Shown here: positions 22,194-33,300 of the stretch, in pieces | Numbering within the stretch: the stretch's first letter is position 1 | How the letters are laid out: each line of letters opens with the position of its first letter | From: Haberlea rhodopensis | Lineage: Eukaryota; Streptophyta; Magnoliopsida; Lamiales; Gesneriaceae | Assembly (NCBI GenBank): GCA_907163345.1 | Contig: CAJQUN010000001.1 | Span: 2,976,001 to 3,040,000, forward strand | Direction of reading: 5' to 3' | DNA length: 64,000 nucleotides | Position numbers and translations under genes: made by a program | The notes under the pieces: generated by a model | Told to the model about the DNA's origin: nothing | The model's database searches: none | Seen by the model: only the letters and a program-made list of their open reading frames with translations

Positions 22194-22789
22194 TCTATCC
22201 GTCAGTAGCAATTCAGGTTTATAATTTAATTATTTTCGTCTATAATAATTTTTTTTATTTAAAAATTTCTAGAATTTGATTTTTATGACATTTTTGTTAT
22301 ATTTTTTTTAAAATTTTATAATATTTCATTAAGTTGTTTATAGATTAAGGATAATTAAATTATTTTGTGACCATAAGAAAAAACCATTCATTTCTTTTAT
22401 GATATAGTAAAACTAATAATAATAATAATTTGTGATTTTTAGGTTGGAAAATCCTATATTTACATTAATCCATTTTTAAAATAAGAAAATAAAATTGGTT
22501 CTCATTTTCTTAACTAAAAAAGTACAGTATTTTTTCTATCTAAACACAACTCGCCTACTAAATTTAATCTAATATTTTCTTCATCTTCCATGTTAGAATG
22601 CTACATTGTTTTGATTAAGGGCTAAAAAATATATGAATATTTACATAAATATTATTAATAAGCAATGTATTTAAAAAATAAATAATATATAATTTATTTT
22701 AATATCAAATAATATTATTTTTAAGTATCAAATTCAATTCTTAAATATCATTTTAACTTTTTACCAAACACCAAATGGAATTCCAAATC
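22194..22789. other. AT-rich spacer between duplicated segments
   Basis: Very AT-rich, with runs of T and A. I see no gene, no clear repeat boundary and no reading frame of note. Confidence 0.5.
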
Positions 22790-22975
22790 CATGGTGTATA
22801 AGTGCCTCTTTTGCTTGCATGCTAGAGTTTTGTATCCATTTTATTTTTGGGTTATCTGATTTCAGCTTTTAACATAGTGCAACTAAAAAGAAACTCATGG
22901 AAGGGAATCAAACTGTGGAAACTCCTGCTCTTTATATCTATTAGTGAACACAGTTTTGGTCTGTAATTTTGGCAG

Positions 22976-23302
22976 ATGCCGCTCACACAATTATGAATAC
23001 CAGTAAAACTTTGTACGTTACAAAATAAATATCAATATTAAATATATTTTTATACATAGTATTATTTTTAAAATATAATAAAACTGGACTAGGTTTTTAT
23101 TTAAAGTTTAAAATTATAACATATTATGTTATATTTTATTTTAAAATAATAATATAACGGGAAATGGGTATTTTGGAAAGAAACTTTGATATGGCATAAG
23201 AAACCAAAGATAGGTAGTCTAAGGATCTCACACTTTATATATAGGTATAGATATAGATGGCGGTTACCGGAGTCTAGGAGAAAAGCTACAAGATCATGGA
23301 AT
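22976..23302 (+). pseudogene. F2KP last-exon pseudogene copy
   Basis: Copy of the final F2KP exon at 17484-17558. The exon starts after TTTTGGCAG as in the parent, reads ATGCCGCTCACACAATTATG, and is then interrupted from about 23000 to 23248 by an AT-rich insert. It resumes with GGCGGTTACCGGAGTC and GAGAAAAGCTACAAGATCATG. The TGA stop has become GAA. It cannot encode the F2KP end. Confidence 0.82.
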
Positions 23303-23639
23303 AATCCGGTAGAGTGATAACTGGGAACAAGAATTGAAGGATTATGACTTGCACTAATGTAGTTCAGGTGAAATGTTTCCATAACCAAACATAGATCATA
23401 AAAGGAGTTGTACCACTAATGGCACTAATATAGCATGAGTATCAACAAAATGATTTGTAAATTGTAATGATCCCACTAAAGAGTAATCAAATGAGTGGGA
23501 AATTATCAAAAATCGTATAGGTTTGAGTTTTAATTTTCAATACTCTCTCATATAGTAGAATACCAATAAAATAGTTTATTTTAGTTAAATACACTAAAGT
23601 AGGATCTTAACAATGTGATGAATAAGGCTTTAGGCATAC

Positions 23640-24530
23640 CGTCATTACAAGATGGTTTGATAATCTTGGGCACTTTACTTTGTACACCCTTCCAACAACT
23701 ACCGCCTGCGTTCTACAATTTTGAAGGTCAACATTAGGAGTGTAAACGAATCAAGCATGTTCGCGAGCTTTTCGATCCGGTTCGAATAATATTCGATTCG
23801 TATTCAAAATTATTGAATTCGAGCCAAACTCGAACATGTTCAAACTTCTTTTCGAGCCGAACTCGAGCCCAAATTATTTTGTTCGATAGCGGCTCGCGAG
23901 CTTTAATATTTTATTAATATATATAAATTGATATTAAATAAATATATTTCAAGTCTTTCGAGTATTTATTTTCGAGTGATAGTTCGAATAGCTCAAGAGC
24001 ATGTCGAATTTTTCAAGCCGAACTCGAGCTCGAGCTTCAATTCGAGCCGAACTCGAGCCAAATTTTTTAAATTATTCGAACTTCGATTTGAGCTCGAACT
24101 CGAATAGACTTATTTCGAGCCGAATTCGAGCCTTAAAACTCTCCATATTCGACTCGATTCGGTTCGTTTACACCCCTAGTCAACATCAGGTTTAACCACC
24201 GAACATAGACTATGAGCCGAGATATGCTGGGATAAACCAACATATATTGTGAGATATTGCAGGGCAGAAGTATCTAAGGCCAACTTACGTTCGGGGCCAG
24301 ATGTTTTTGGTTAGTGGCTGAACACGCGGATCGAGATGTATTAGAGGGTGAAGATATATCACAGCGCAGAAGACCACCATATTCGTCAGTCTACTATATT
24401 ATGCTTAAAACCTCAAGCACTAAACAACTGGAGATCAAGCTGAGAAGGGTGGTTTCATCATTCTCATATTCAACATCCAATAAATGTAGCTTCTTCAGAC
24501 TAGGTAAACATGCTGCACGAGGCAAGCGGC
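23640..24530 (-). pseudogene. F-box/LRR gene fragment, right copy, split by hAT
   Basis: Partner of the fragment at 19196-19560. The two halves (to 23734 and from 24187) join across the hAT element at 23735-24178. The right half continues through LRR-like sequence with CRLPRAACLPSLKKLHLLD to about 24530. It lacks the F-box and the FBD domain. Confidence 0.75.
23735..24178. mobile_element. hAT-type MITE, family A copy 2
   Basis: A 444-bp element, inverted relative to copy 1. The left terminus is TAGGAGTGTAAACGAA (one mismatch) and the right terminus TCGTTTACACCCCTA. It has a perfect 8-bp duplication GTCAACAT (23727-23734 and 24179-24186). The interior is the same TCGAGCC/GGCTCGA word mixture around an AT-rich core. 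It interrupts F-box-derived sequence that is uninterrupted in the left segmental copy, giving an empty-site comparison inside the window. Confidence 0.93.
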
Positions 24531-24808
24531 ATAATACGTGAGGGTGAATTCTGGCCGTAAAGAGTTTACAAGATCCATCATAATAAGCACATGCATCTTC
24601 AAAAAATATTTTCCTATTATTGCAAACTAACATATTACATCCTCAAAATTATCATAAAATATATTACATGACCGTGAAAGGGCAACAATATTTGGTCATA
24701 TACATACATGTACCACTCAGTTTATGCTTCGCTACATATTCCAAAACTAGAATTCAAGACTAAATACTGTCAAATCAATATTTAAAAAAATAGGATGTAT
24801 GACATAAC

Positions 24809-26342
24809 TCATAAGAAATCAATCTCACATGCATCTGATCCTCGTGGAAACCGTGAAATTTGTTGAAGCGCTCTAAACTTAGATTTCATATCAGCTTCTT
24901 TAAGAGAATATATTTTCATAATCTTCAAGACTTTAGCATGCCTCATAATGTATCTTAACATGTCAAACTCATGATCTCCGCCTCCAATTCCATAGAAGAA
25001 CACGGTTTGAAGGGATAACAAGAGACACATTGGTATGTGCTCAGGCACCCTCCAGCATTTTAGATTTAAATCAACCTGATAAAAACAGCAAGACCGACAC
25101 CAGGTAAGACTGAAAAGCAAAACAAAGTGACAAAGGAAAAAGGATTTTTAAACTCATAAATAATTCAACGGTATCAAGAAACCTCTCTGATAATAAGGAC
25201 TTCAAGCTTATCTGCAAATTGGAGAAGTTTTGTCAGCAGACGCCAATCAGCTTGCAAGTCCAGTTTCGTTATGTAATCAAACCTTGAGTTTGGAGACAAG
25301 AGTGGGGAGTCAAGAAACTGCAGAGACAAGAACACAGGTATCTAGTTAGCGCGGATCTCCTAACTATAGAATGTGATCTCCTAACTACAGAATGTGATGA
25401 ACAAGGCAGGAGACGTACCGTCATCCCACGATGGCTTGACAACTTCAGGCATTTTACATTATATAGCCTTTCAATAAACGCAAACACAGCATGCGAATAA
25501 CTAATGTCTTCCTTCATTCCATAACTTTGAAGGTCAACATCAGCTTTAACGACCGAACATAGGGGCCGAGCTGAGATCAGCTGAGATAAACCATCATTTA
25601 AATTGAGATATTGAAGGGCGGGAGTATCTAACACCAACTTACGTTCGGGGCTAGATGTACTTGGATTCGTTGGCTTATTAAGCAGATCAAGGTATATTAG
25701 AGAGGGTGAAGATATATTACAACGCAGCATACCACGATATTCCTTAATGCTCAAATCCTCAAGCACTAAACAACCAGAGATCAAGTTGGGAAGGGTTTCA
25801 TCATTCTCAAATTCAACATCTACAAAACCGAGCACCTTCAGACTAGGTAAACAGGCTGCACACGGAACACGGCAAAAGAAATTGTGAATATCTAATTCTA
25901 CCAAAGTTTTGCAGTTGAAAAGGCAGTCAGGAAGCCTAAATCTATCAGTAAAACAAAGATCAATCGCTTCAACATGGCGTTCAATTATGGTTCTAATCCA
26001 TGAATCAAATTGATACTCATTGAAACCCTTAGCACACAGGAGGCTAAAACCTTCTAAGCACCGCGCATTATGTAGCAGCAAAACCCTGTTAACAATCTCC
26101 GAAAAGCTAATCTTGTCCCCGGTGTCTGGACCAAAATCAGACCTATGAAACTGAAGATATGGGACATGAGTCCAGAGGAACCTCCATCTTTTTGACAGAA
26201 CGCTAGTTGCCACAGCATCTTTTGTCTGGAGAAAATATAGGATTTTACAGAGAATTGAGTCTGGCAAGCAACCAATTCCACTTCCACTTTCGACTTTCGA
26301 AAGTTTCTGGTGCTTTCCGCTCGATTCATTTACCATTTCCAT
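24809..26342 (-). CDS. F-box/LRR protein with FBD domain
   Basis: Probable substrate receptor of an SCF (SKP1-cullin-F-box) ubiquitin ligase; the substrate is unknown. Exon 1 25419-26342, exon 2 25183-25317, exon 3 24809-25075, all phase 0, giving 441 residues. The start is the first ATG in frame (26342), in the conserved context MEMVNESS; a second ATG two codons later is possible. The F-box is at about residues 24-60 (LPDSILCKILYFLQTKDAV, SKRWRFLWTHVP). It is followed by LRR-like segments (LPDCLFNCKTLVELDI, LPNLISGCLVLEDLSI) and a C-terminal FBD-type domain (VPEHIPMCLLLSLQ, MLRYIMRHAKVLKI, RFPRGSDACEIDFL). No stops or shifts. It is the only intact member of the local F-box array. Such genes turn over quickly, so expression is not assured. 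Confidence 0.85.
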
Positions 26343-26870
26343 AACCGCTGCCAATTGATTCTCAGTCCACAAAAATTCACTGTATATACTTGAAACGATA
26401 TTCTTTTCACGAAACTGGTTCTTGATCCGCCGAAAGAATAGTGCTTGATTTTGCTACTTTCAACAAACACAAGAATAAACATTGGCTTCAAACTCAAATT
26501 GTTGAAAAGTGATGAAACGCATTTCGCTAAGTAGCGAATTGTAAACTAGGGTTTCATCTGTTAGTTCACGAATTAGAAAAGAGAGAGGAAAGGAAATAAG
26601 ATTGCCATCTGTTATGGGGCCCGACTTATCATAATAACCATTCGGGCTTATAACTTAATTTTTTGTGTATTAATTTTTTTAATTTAAATAATTTTATATT
26701 AAAATTCAAATCTTATATTAAATTAAGGGAGACTTTCGTCCTTAATGAATATTTTTGAACTCCGCACTTCCTATTTATAAAAAATGTTATTTTAAGCTCC
26801 TTAATTAATGAAATTGTATGATATTTCCTTGTTCTCTCCCACCCTCTCTCTTTTTTTCTCTCACCAAAAA
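26343..26870. other. 5' flank of the F-box gene
   Basis: Upstream region of the minus-strand F-box gene. AT-rich with a CT-rich tract (about 26830-26870) where the truncated Copia element begins. The first 250 bases also match the flank of the left F-box copy. No gene seen. Confidence 0.45.
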
Positions 26871-27033
26871 GAGAGAGGATGGGAAATGTTTGGTTCCGGA
26901 CCAAAAACCATCTGTTTGGGAGAATATTCATGGTAATTCGTTGGCCTTACGCGAATTAATGTTGTTGCATACAAAATAGCATGTTCCCACGCAGATATTA
27001 GGAGTTTAGCTCTCATGAGCAATTGCCGTGCAA

Positions 27034-27961
27034 TCAATTTAAGACGTTTAATAAACGATTCTCAAGACTATTTTGTGTATGGGCATAAGCGACATGATGT
27101 TCAACAATTATTCCAACGGACTTACAATAATCATTAAAAGATTGTGAAGTAAATTCACTAGCATTGTCAAGACGAATTTTCTTGATAGGACAATCTGAAA
27201 AATGTGCTCGTAACCGAATTAACTTCACAAGTACATTTGCAAATGCCAAGTTGCGAGTTGATAATAGGCATATATGTGGCCATCTTGTTGATGCATCAAC
27301 TAAAATTATAAAATATCGAAATGGTCCACAAGGTGGGTGAATGGGCCCACATATATCTCCATGTATGCATTCTAAAAATGCAGGAGATTCCGTTTTAATT
27401 TTTGTCGGTGACGGCCTTATGATTAACTTGCCTTGAGAACAAGCTACACATGGGAATTCATTGGATTGAAGAATCTTCTGGCTCTTCAAAGAATGGCCAC
27501 ATGAATTCTCTAATATTCTTCTTATCATTATAGAATCGAGATGACTCAACCGATAATGCCAAATGATAAAATCATTATATCAGTAAATTTCGGGGTTTAC
27601 AGTTCATATATTTTAATTGTATTTGTATATGAGTACTATACAAATATTCGTTATTATCTTCACTTTTAATCTCAATATGATAACCATTTTTACGAATATC
27701 TTTAAAGCTCAATAAGTTTCTTTGAGACTTTGAGCAAAATAAAGCATTATCAATGCAAAATTTTGTTCCTCCAAGCAAAATTATAGTTGCTATTCCGGAG
27801 CCTTCAATTAATTTTGAATTACCAGATATGATACTAACATGAGTTTCTTTCATTATTAGATAGGAAAAATACTTCTTATCCTTAAATATGGATTGTGTTG
27901 TTGCACTGTCTGCCAAACATAATGTTTTGTCAATGATCATTGCAGCGTCATTTTTCTTCAA
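27034..27961 (-). pseudogene. Copia protease-integrase remnant
   Basis: The right part (27575-27961) has LADSATTQSIF, the altered protease region where D-S-A-T stands in place of the usual D-S-G-A-T-type motif, and a CSKSQRNLLSFKDI segment. The left part (27034-27549) shows the GAG-pre-integrase end (FPCVACSQGK), the first catalytic Asp region (CIHGDICGPI) and the second (IRLDNASEFTSQ), then QNSLENR. A stop plus frameshift near 27040-27060 precedes the remaining integrase text (LISAWEHAILYATTLIR). Confidence 0.82.
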
Positions 27962-29126
27962 AAATAAAATTTCAAAATTAGATTTTTTTTATAAAATATT
28001 TGCATAATCAAAGAAATATTGATAATAAACATTCATGATAAATATTTATTTTGCAAACATCAAATGAAAATTCTTAGGCATCTTCATGATTAGTATCACC
28101 TTCAGGGTGATTCACAAAGAAATCAACAACATCAAAAGAAGTAAAACTATTAAAGCCATTGTCAACAAAATTATTGTCCAGATTAACATCTTTGCTATTG
28201 AAATTTGTCTTTATCCTTTTCTCTTTATTCTTCAGTGATTTTTTATAAAGATCAGCAAGATGGGTTGACGTACGACAAGTACGAGTCCAGTGGCCTTTCA
28301 AGCCAAATCGATATCACTTAGTCTCCTCCCTTTTATTGTGGTTTACATCTTTCTCATCATTACACTCTCACTTCTGATGGTGTGTAATGTTTTTTATATG
28401 AACACCACGATTATTATTGTAACGATTATTGTTACTTTCTCACTTCTGGTGGTGCGTAATACCTTTGATATGGCCACCATGATTATTATTGTAACGGTTT
28501 TACCACGATCACGACCTCAGCCTCGGTCACATTTGATCCAGGAAATAGAGCATCACCAGTTGGACGAGACTCGTGGTTTTTCAACAAAAGCTCATTATTT
28601 TGTTCAGCAACAAGAAGACAAGAAATCACTTCATAATATTTTTTGAAACCCTTTTCATGATATTGCTGCTGCAGGAGCACATTGGATGTGTGAAAAGTTG
28701 AGAATGTTTTCTCCAATAAATCCTAGATCAATTACATTTTCCCCACATAATTTCAACTTTGAACTGATTCGGAAAATTGTTGAATTATACTCACATACAG
28801 TTTTAAAATCTTACAAGCGTAAGTGCATCCACTCATAACGAGCTTTTGGAAGAATAACCGTCTTTGATCAAGGTGGCGATGGAGGAAGATCATTGATTTA
28901 GCATTTTCTTGATTTGTGGATATACTTCCTTCTGCTATGGTTTCTCCAAGACTATTTGCTTCTGGATGAATTTCATCATGTAATACCCATGATAGATAAT
29001 TCTTTCTAGTGATATAAAGAGCAACAAACTCGAGTTTTGCAAGATTAGTCATAATGATAATAAATTCAAGAAAAAAAAAACTTACCACACTTACACAAAA
29101 TTGGCTAGAGATTCGTGCTGATAACT

Positions 29127-29392
29127 TGTTATAAAATAATAGTATTGTATTATATAGAGAACAATTTAGAGAGATAAATTTAGAGAGTTCATATATTTTT
29201 CATTTCACTTTAAGTCTCTATTTATAAGTTTAAGATTATGAGTTACATCGGGTAGAATGTGAAAGGTAGATAGACATCTAATATACGTTTCATAAAAAAT
29301 ATGAGGATATAAACTACGTTTTCACAACATATGTATTAACACATGCATTAATTAACACATTCATTAATTGTTATGAAACGTATTTCATAACA
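29127..29392 (-). repeat. 5' LTR of the truncated Copia element
   Basis: A 266-bp LTR running TG to CA on the minus strand, with short inverted ends (TGTTATGAAA / TATAACA), directly followed by AGTTATCAGCACGA, a primer-binding-like sequence. It contains a TATA-like AT-rich middle. No partner LTR occurs in the window. Confidence 0.75.
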
Positions 29393-29746
29393 AAAAATTA
29401 ATTTTATAAGATTTTTGCTATTTTAAAATTTATGATATTTTATAATATTATTTTGGAACCATAGCGTAAGAAATCATCCCTTTTTCTTTTATAAGTATAA
29501 TCAAGTGTGATTTTTAAATTGGAAACTTTAATTCTTTTATAAATCCATTATAAATTTGTTTTGGAAGCTAGATGTCACAACGCAACAGACATATGACTAG
29601 CTAAGTCATATAATCTTTTTACCTGCAATGTGTCATATCACGATCATAATGTTAATGTTCGCATAAGAGTAGGAAAATTATGCGATTTTTAACTCGACTA
29701 GTCAAATAAATGGTCAATTGAAAATATTTTTCGGGATTCAATTACC

Positions 29747-30160
29747 GGCTAATTTAAAAAAATAATGCCAATTAAAAAAATAATTAGAAAAATATTGTTA
29801 AACAATTTTTTTTAATTTTGTATAACGTGCGGTGTGTGTTTCTGTACGAAACGCACATGCAATGTGCGTTTCTCCTTTTTTTTTTTCTTATTTTTTTGAA
29901 TATGAATTTGGTTTAGTAAACAAAAATAATAATAATAATAATCTTTTTCAAAAAAATATTTTGTTTGAAATTTTTTTTTGGCAATCCAAAATATATAATC
30001 GAGATATTTTTTTTACCTTTTTCTAATTTGGTTTATAATTTTTAAAAATTGTATTATTTAAATTTTTTATATATTTGGTTTATGATTTAAGATAATTTTT
30101 AAAATTAAAACTAATTTTTGAAATTATTTTTTTAATTGACATTATTTTTTTAAATTAGCC
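29747..30160. mobile_element. Mutator-like MITE
   Basis: A 414-bp AT-rich element with terminal inverted repeats of about 39 bp beginning GGCTAATTTAAA (29747-29785 and 30122-30160, with few mismatches). It is flanked by a perfect 10-bp direct repeat TTCAATTACC (29737-29746 and 30161-30170). A 9-10 bp duplication with long terminal repeats is the Mutator-like pattern. No coding capacity. It lies about 230 bp upstream of the RPL4 start codon. Confidence 0.85.
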
Positions 30161-30394
30161 TTCAATTACCCGTGCATAAGCTTTATGTGACTTTGGCTGC
30201 GAGTGAATCATTTTGAAGATTGCAAAAGAATTGAAAACCTATTTGGAGAAATAATATTAAATAATTAATATTTGATTTTATTTTGAGAAATAAAAATAAT
30301 TTTTTGGACGTTTTTTTAATTTTGAGAATAAGCAATATTTTGCGTTTTCGTGACAAAATCCCCCTCAAAGGATAAGAAACCAAATCTCTGTAAA

Positions 30395-33300
30395 ATGGCA
30401 GCATCAGCATCAGCCTCACCAATCTCCTTTTTCTCCTCCTCAATTTTCCTCACCACTTCCAATTCTCGTTCCACAAAGCTCCATTTCATCAAACCCCAAC
30501 CTCACCCCAGAATCCGGGCAATCGCCCCCCGTTCTCAGCTGGCCACTCTTCCTGTTCTCTCTTTCGAAGGAACCCAGGTCGGTTCCGCCACTCTCAACTT
30601 GAAATCCGCCTCTCCAGATACGGCTCGTGCAGTCGTTCACCGGGGCCTTACCACCGACCTCACCAACAGCCGCCGAGGCACAGCCTCCACCCTCACTCGA
30701 GCCGAGGTTCGAGGTGGTGGCATTAAACCTTATCCGCAGAAGAAAACTGGCCGCGCCCGACGTGGGTCTAACCGTACTCCCCTCCGCCCCGGTGGTGGCG
30801 TCATTTTTGGCCCCAAGCCCAAGGACTGGTCCGTCAAGATCAACAAGAAGGAAAAGAGATTGGCCATTTCTACAGCCATTTCCAGCGCGTTTCAAACTAC
30901 TGTGGTGGTTGAGGAATTTGATGATAAATTCGACAAGCCCAAAACGAAGCTGTTTGTCGAAATGCTCAACAGACTGGGGCTTGACCCAAAGAAGAAGTCC
31001 TTGTTTTTAATGACGCAACTTTCTGACAACGTGAGACTGTCGAGTAGGAATATTGGGACTTTGAAAATGCTAACGCCTAGGACCCTGAATTTGTTCGACA
31101 TTTTGGATGCGGAAACTCTGATTCTTACTAAAGGGGCTGTGGAGTTCTTGAACGAGAGGTATGGATTCAATGAGGGCGAGGAGGAAGATGATTTTGAAGA
31201 GGCTGGCGAAGGTAACTTCTTCTTTTCTGTTTTCTGAGTTTTATAAATTTACAATCCAACCACCGATCAATCGAGAGGTTTTTTCATTGAAAACTTATTA
31301 TTTCATTCCAAAGTTTGTTAGAACTAGCGGAGTTTGAAATATTGAATAGTTTTAAGACTTTATGTCTGTATACGAGGGTTGGATGTTTGTGGTGCAACAT
31401 TGAGAACAGTTTCTCTGCATACCGTAATTTTGTTAATGTTGGAAAAACAATGCTTATTAAATTACAATTAAACATCGAAAACCAAACGACACGAATCTGT
31501 ATGTCGGAGAGTACTGGAGGCCGCGATCGATCGCCGTATGTTGGGTGACTGATCGTGACTCAATGGGAAAAACACATTGAAAGTTTCTGCATCGCGCGCG
31601 ATCGATCGCTCCCCTTGGGCGATCGGTCGCGCTCTGTGCAGATTTTCGGGTTCGGTGCATCCCTTCACGTTTTGATGCGGTTGTTCCTAAATTGTTGCCT
31701 CCAATTAGTGTCTCTAATTGACATTACTTGGTCTAAATATATAAAGAACAACCCTTGGATGGATTTATTATCATATTTTTGAAAATCATATGAGATTCAA
31801 GAGCAAAAAATCTGAAGAATTTTGTTCATCCTCTTCATTGCTACCATTGTGGTTTGAGGATTTGTGATTTGTAGTGCTCATATGATAAATCATAAGTCGT
31901 TGTATCTTGGTAGACAAATTGCCAATTAAATCGTTAGCACCGTAGTGGGGCAATATTGCCTTAAGAACGGATTCCAAATTTCGCATCGACAATCTGTTCT
32001 AAAAGTCATTGTTGTCTTGCTTGCTACTTCCTATAAGATAAACACCCAAAAAATTTAGTACTACAATCTTAAGACAATATCAGCAACAAATGGCTTCTTC
32101 GAGAGCAACGACGACTCCCGATCATTATGGTGAAAGGCCGGCAAAGTTCAATGGGAACGACTTTAAGCGGTGGCAGGAAAAAAAGCTCTTTTACTTGACC
32201 ACACTGAGTTTGGCAAGGTTCTTAACCGAGGATGCTCCTACGGTTGAAGTAGAGACCGACACCCAAAAAAGGGCGGCACTTGATGCATGGAATCAAAACG
32301 ACTTCCTTTGCAAGAACTACATCATAAACGGGTTAGACAATAAATTATATAACGTTTATTGTCTTGGAAAACAGCATAGAAACTTTGGGAATCGCTGGAA
32401 AAGAAGTACAAATCTGAGGATGCCGGCATGAAGAAATTCAAAGTTTGACAGTTCTTGGACTTCAAGATGGTTGACACCAAGCATGTGATGGCGCAAGTGC
32501 AAGATCTACAAGTGATTTTGCATGATATACATGCGGAGGGAATGAGTGTAAGTGATTCATTCTAAGTCGCCGCAATGATTGAAAAATTGCCTCTTATGTG
32601 AAGGACTTTAAAAACTATCTCAAACATAAACGCAAGAAGATGAGTCTTGAAAACCTTGGGTTCGACTACGAATCGAGAACAACTTTTCCGAGAGGAAGAC
32701 AGGTAGGTTTCAAATGGAACCACGGTATGGCCTCCAAAAATGGTAAGGTGAAGAAGTTCAAAGGTAAATGCTACAAGTGTGGCAAATGATTCATAACAAA
32801 GACGTTCGTGGGAAAGCAAAGGATCAAGTCAATGTGACCGAACATGATCAGATCTCGGATGGCTTGAATGATCTAATGCTAGCCGCTGTGATCTTTGAAG
32901 CAAACTTGGTGGACAATCATATGGAATGGTTCGTCGATTTCGGTGCTACCCGACATGTCTGTTCGGACAAAGCCATGTTCTCCACATACATGCCAATAAG
33001 TGGTCGCCAATTATACATGGGAAATTCGACAACATCTCCGGTCGTTGGATTGGGGAATGTGCTTCTAAAGATGACTTCGGGAAAGGAATTGACTCTCATT
33101 GCATTCTACATCTTCCTAATGTTCCTGACATCCGAAAGAACCTGATATCTGGATCGGCTCTAGTCAAGGCGGGTTTGAGACTAGTTTTAGAATCTGGAAA
33201 ATTGTATTCTCCAAAAATGGAGCTTTTGTAGGAAAAAGGCTATATGGAGAAAAAAGCCTTTTCAAAATGTGTTATACGTGAGTTTGAAAGTAATAAAGTT

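Larger units (their letters stand above)
22790..26620. repeat. Segmental duplication, right copy
   Basis: Second copy of the F2KP 3' end plus F-box block seen at 17270-21690. The F2KP part (22790-23620) is broken by an AT-rich insert. The F-box part holds a fragment split by an hAT MITE and then the intact F-box gene. Order and orientation equal the left copy, so this is a direct tandem duplication. Confidence 0.85.
26871..29392 (-). mobile_element. Ty1/Copia retrotransposon, 3'-truncated
   Basis: Reads right to left: LTR 29127-29392 (TGTTATGAAA .. TATAACA), primer-binding region AGTTATCAGCACGA, gag (about 29054 to 28486, with several breaks), a broken zinc knuckle, protease region (27575-27961) and integrase (27549 to about 26880). 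It stops inside the integrase C-terminal part (FGPEPNISHP near 26880). RT, RNase H and the 3' LTR are missing. The knuckle near 28300 has lost both leading cysteines (one codon is now TGA, the other Phe) but keeps GHWTRTC. It is degenerate and not mobile. Confidence 0.85.

Noticed and set aside
28290..28646. Plus-strand frame as a membrane protein gene
   Set aside because: Antisense shadow of the Copia gag/zinc-knuckle region; hydrophobicity comes from the complement of Asn/His-rich text.
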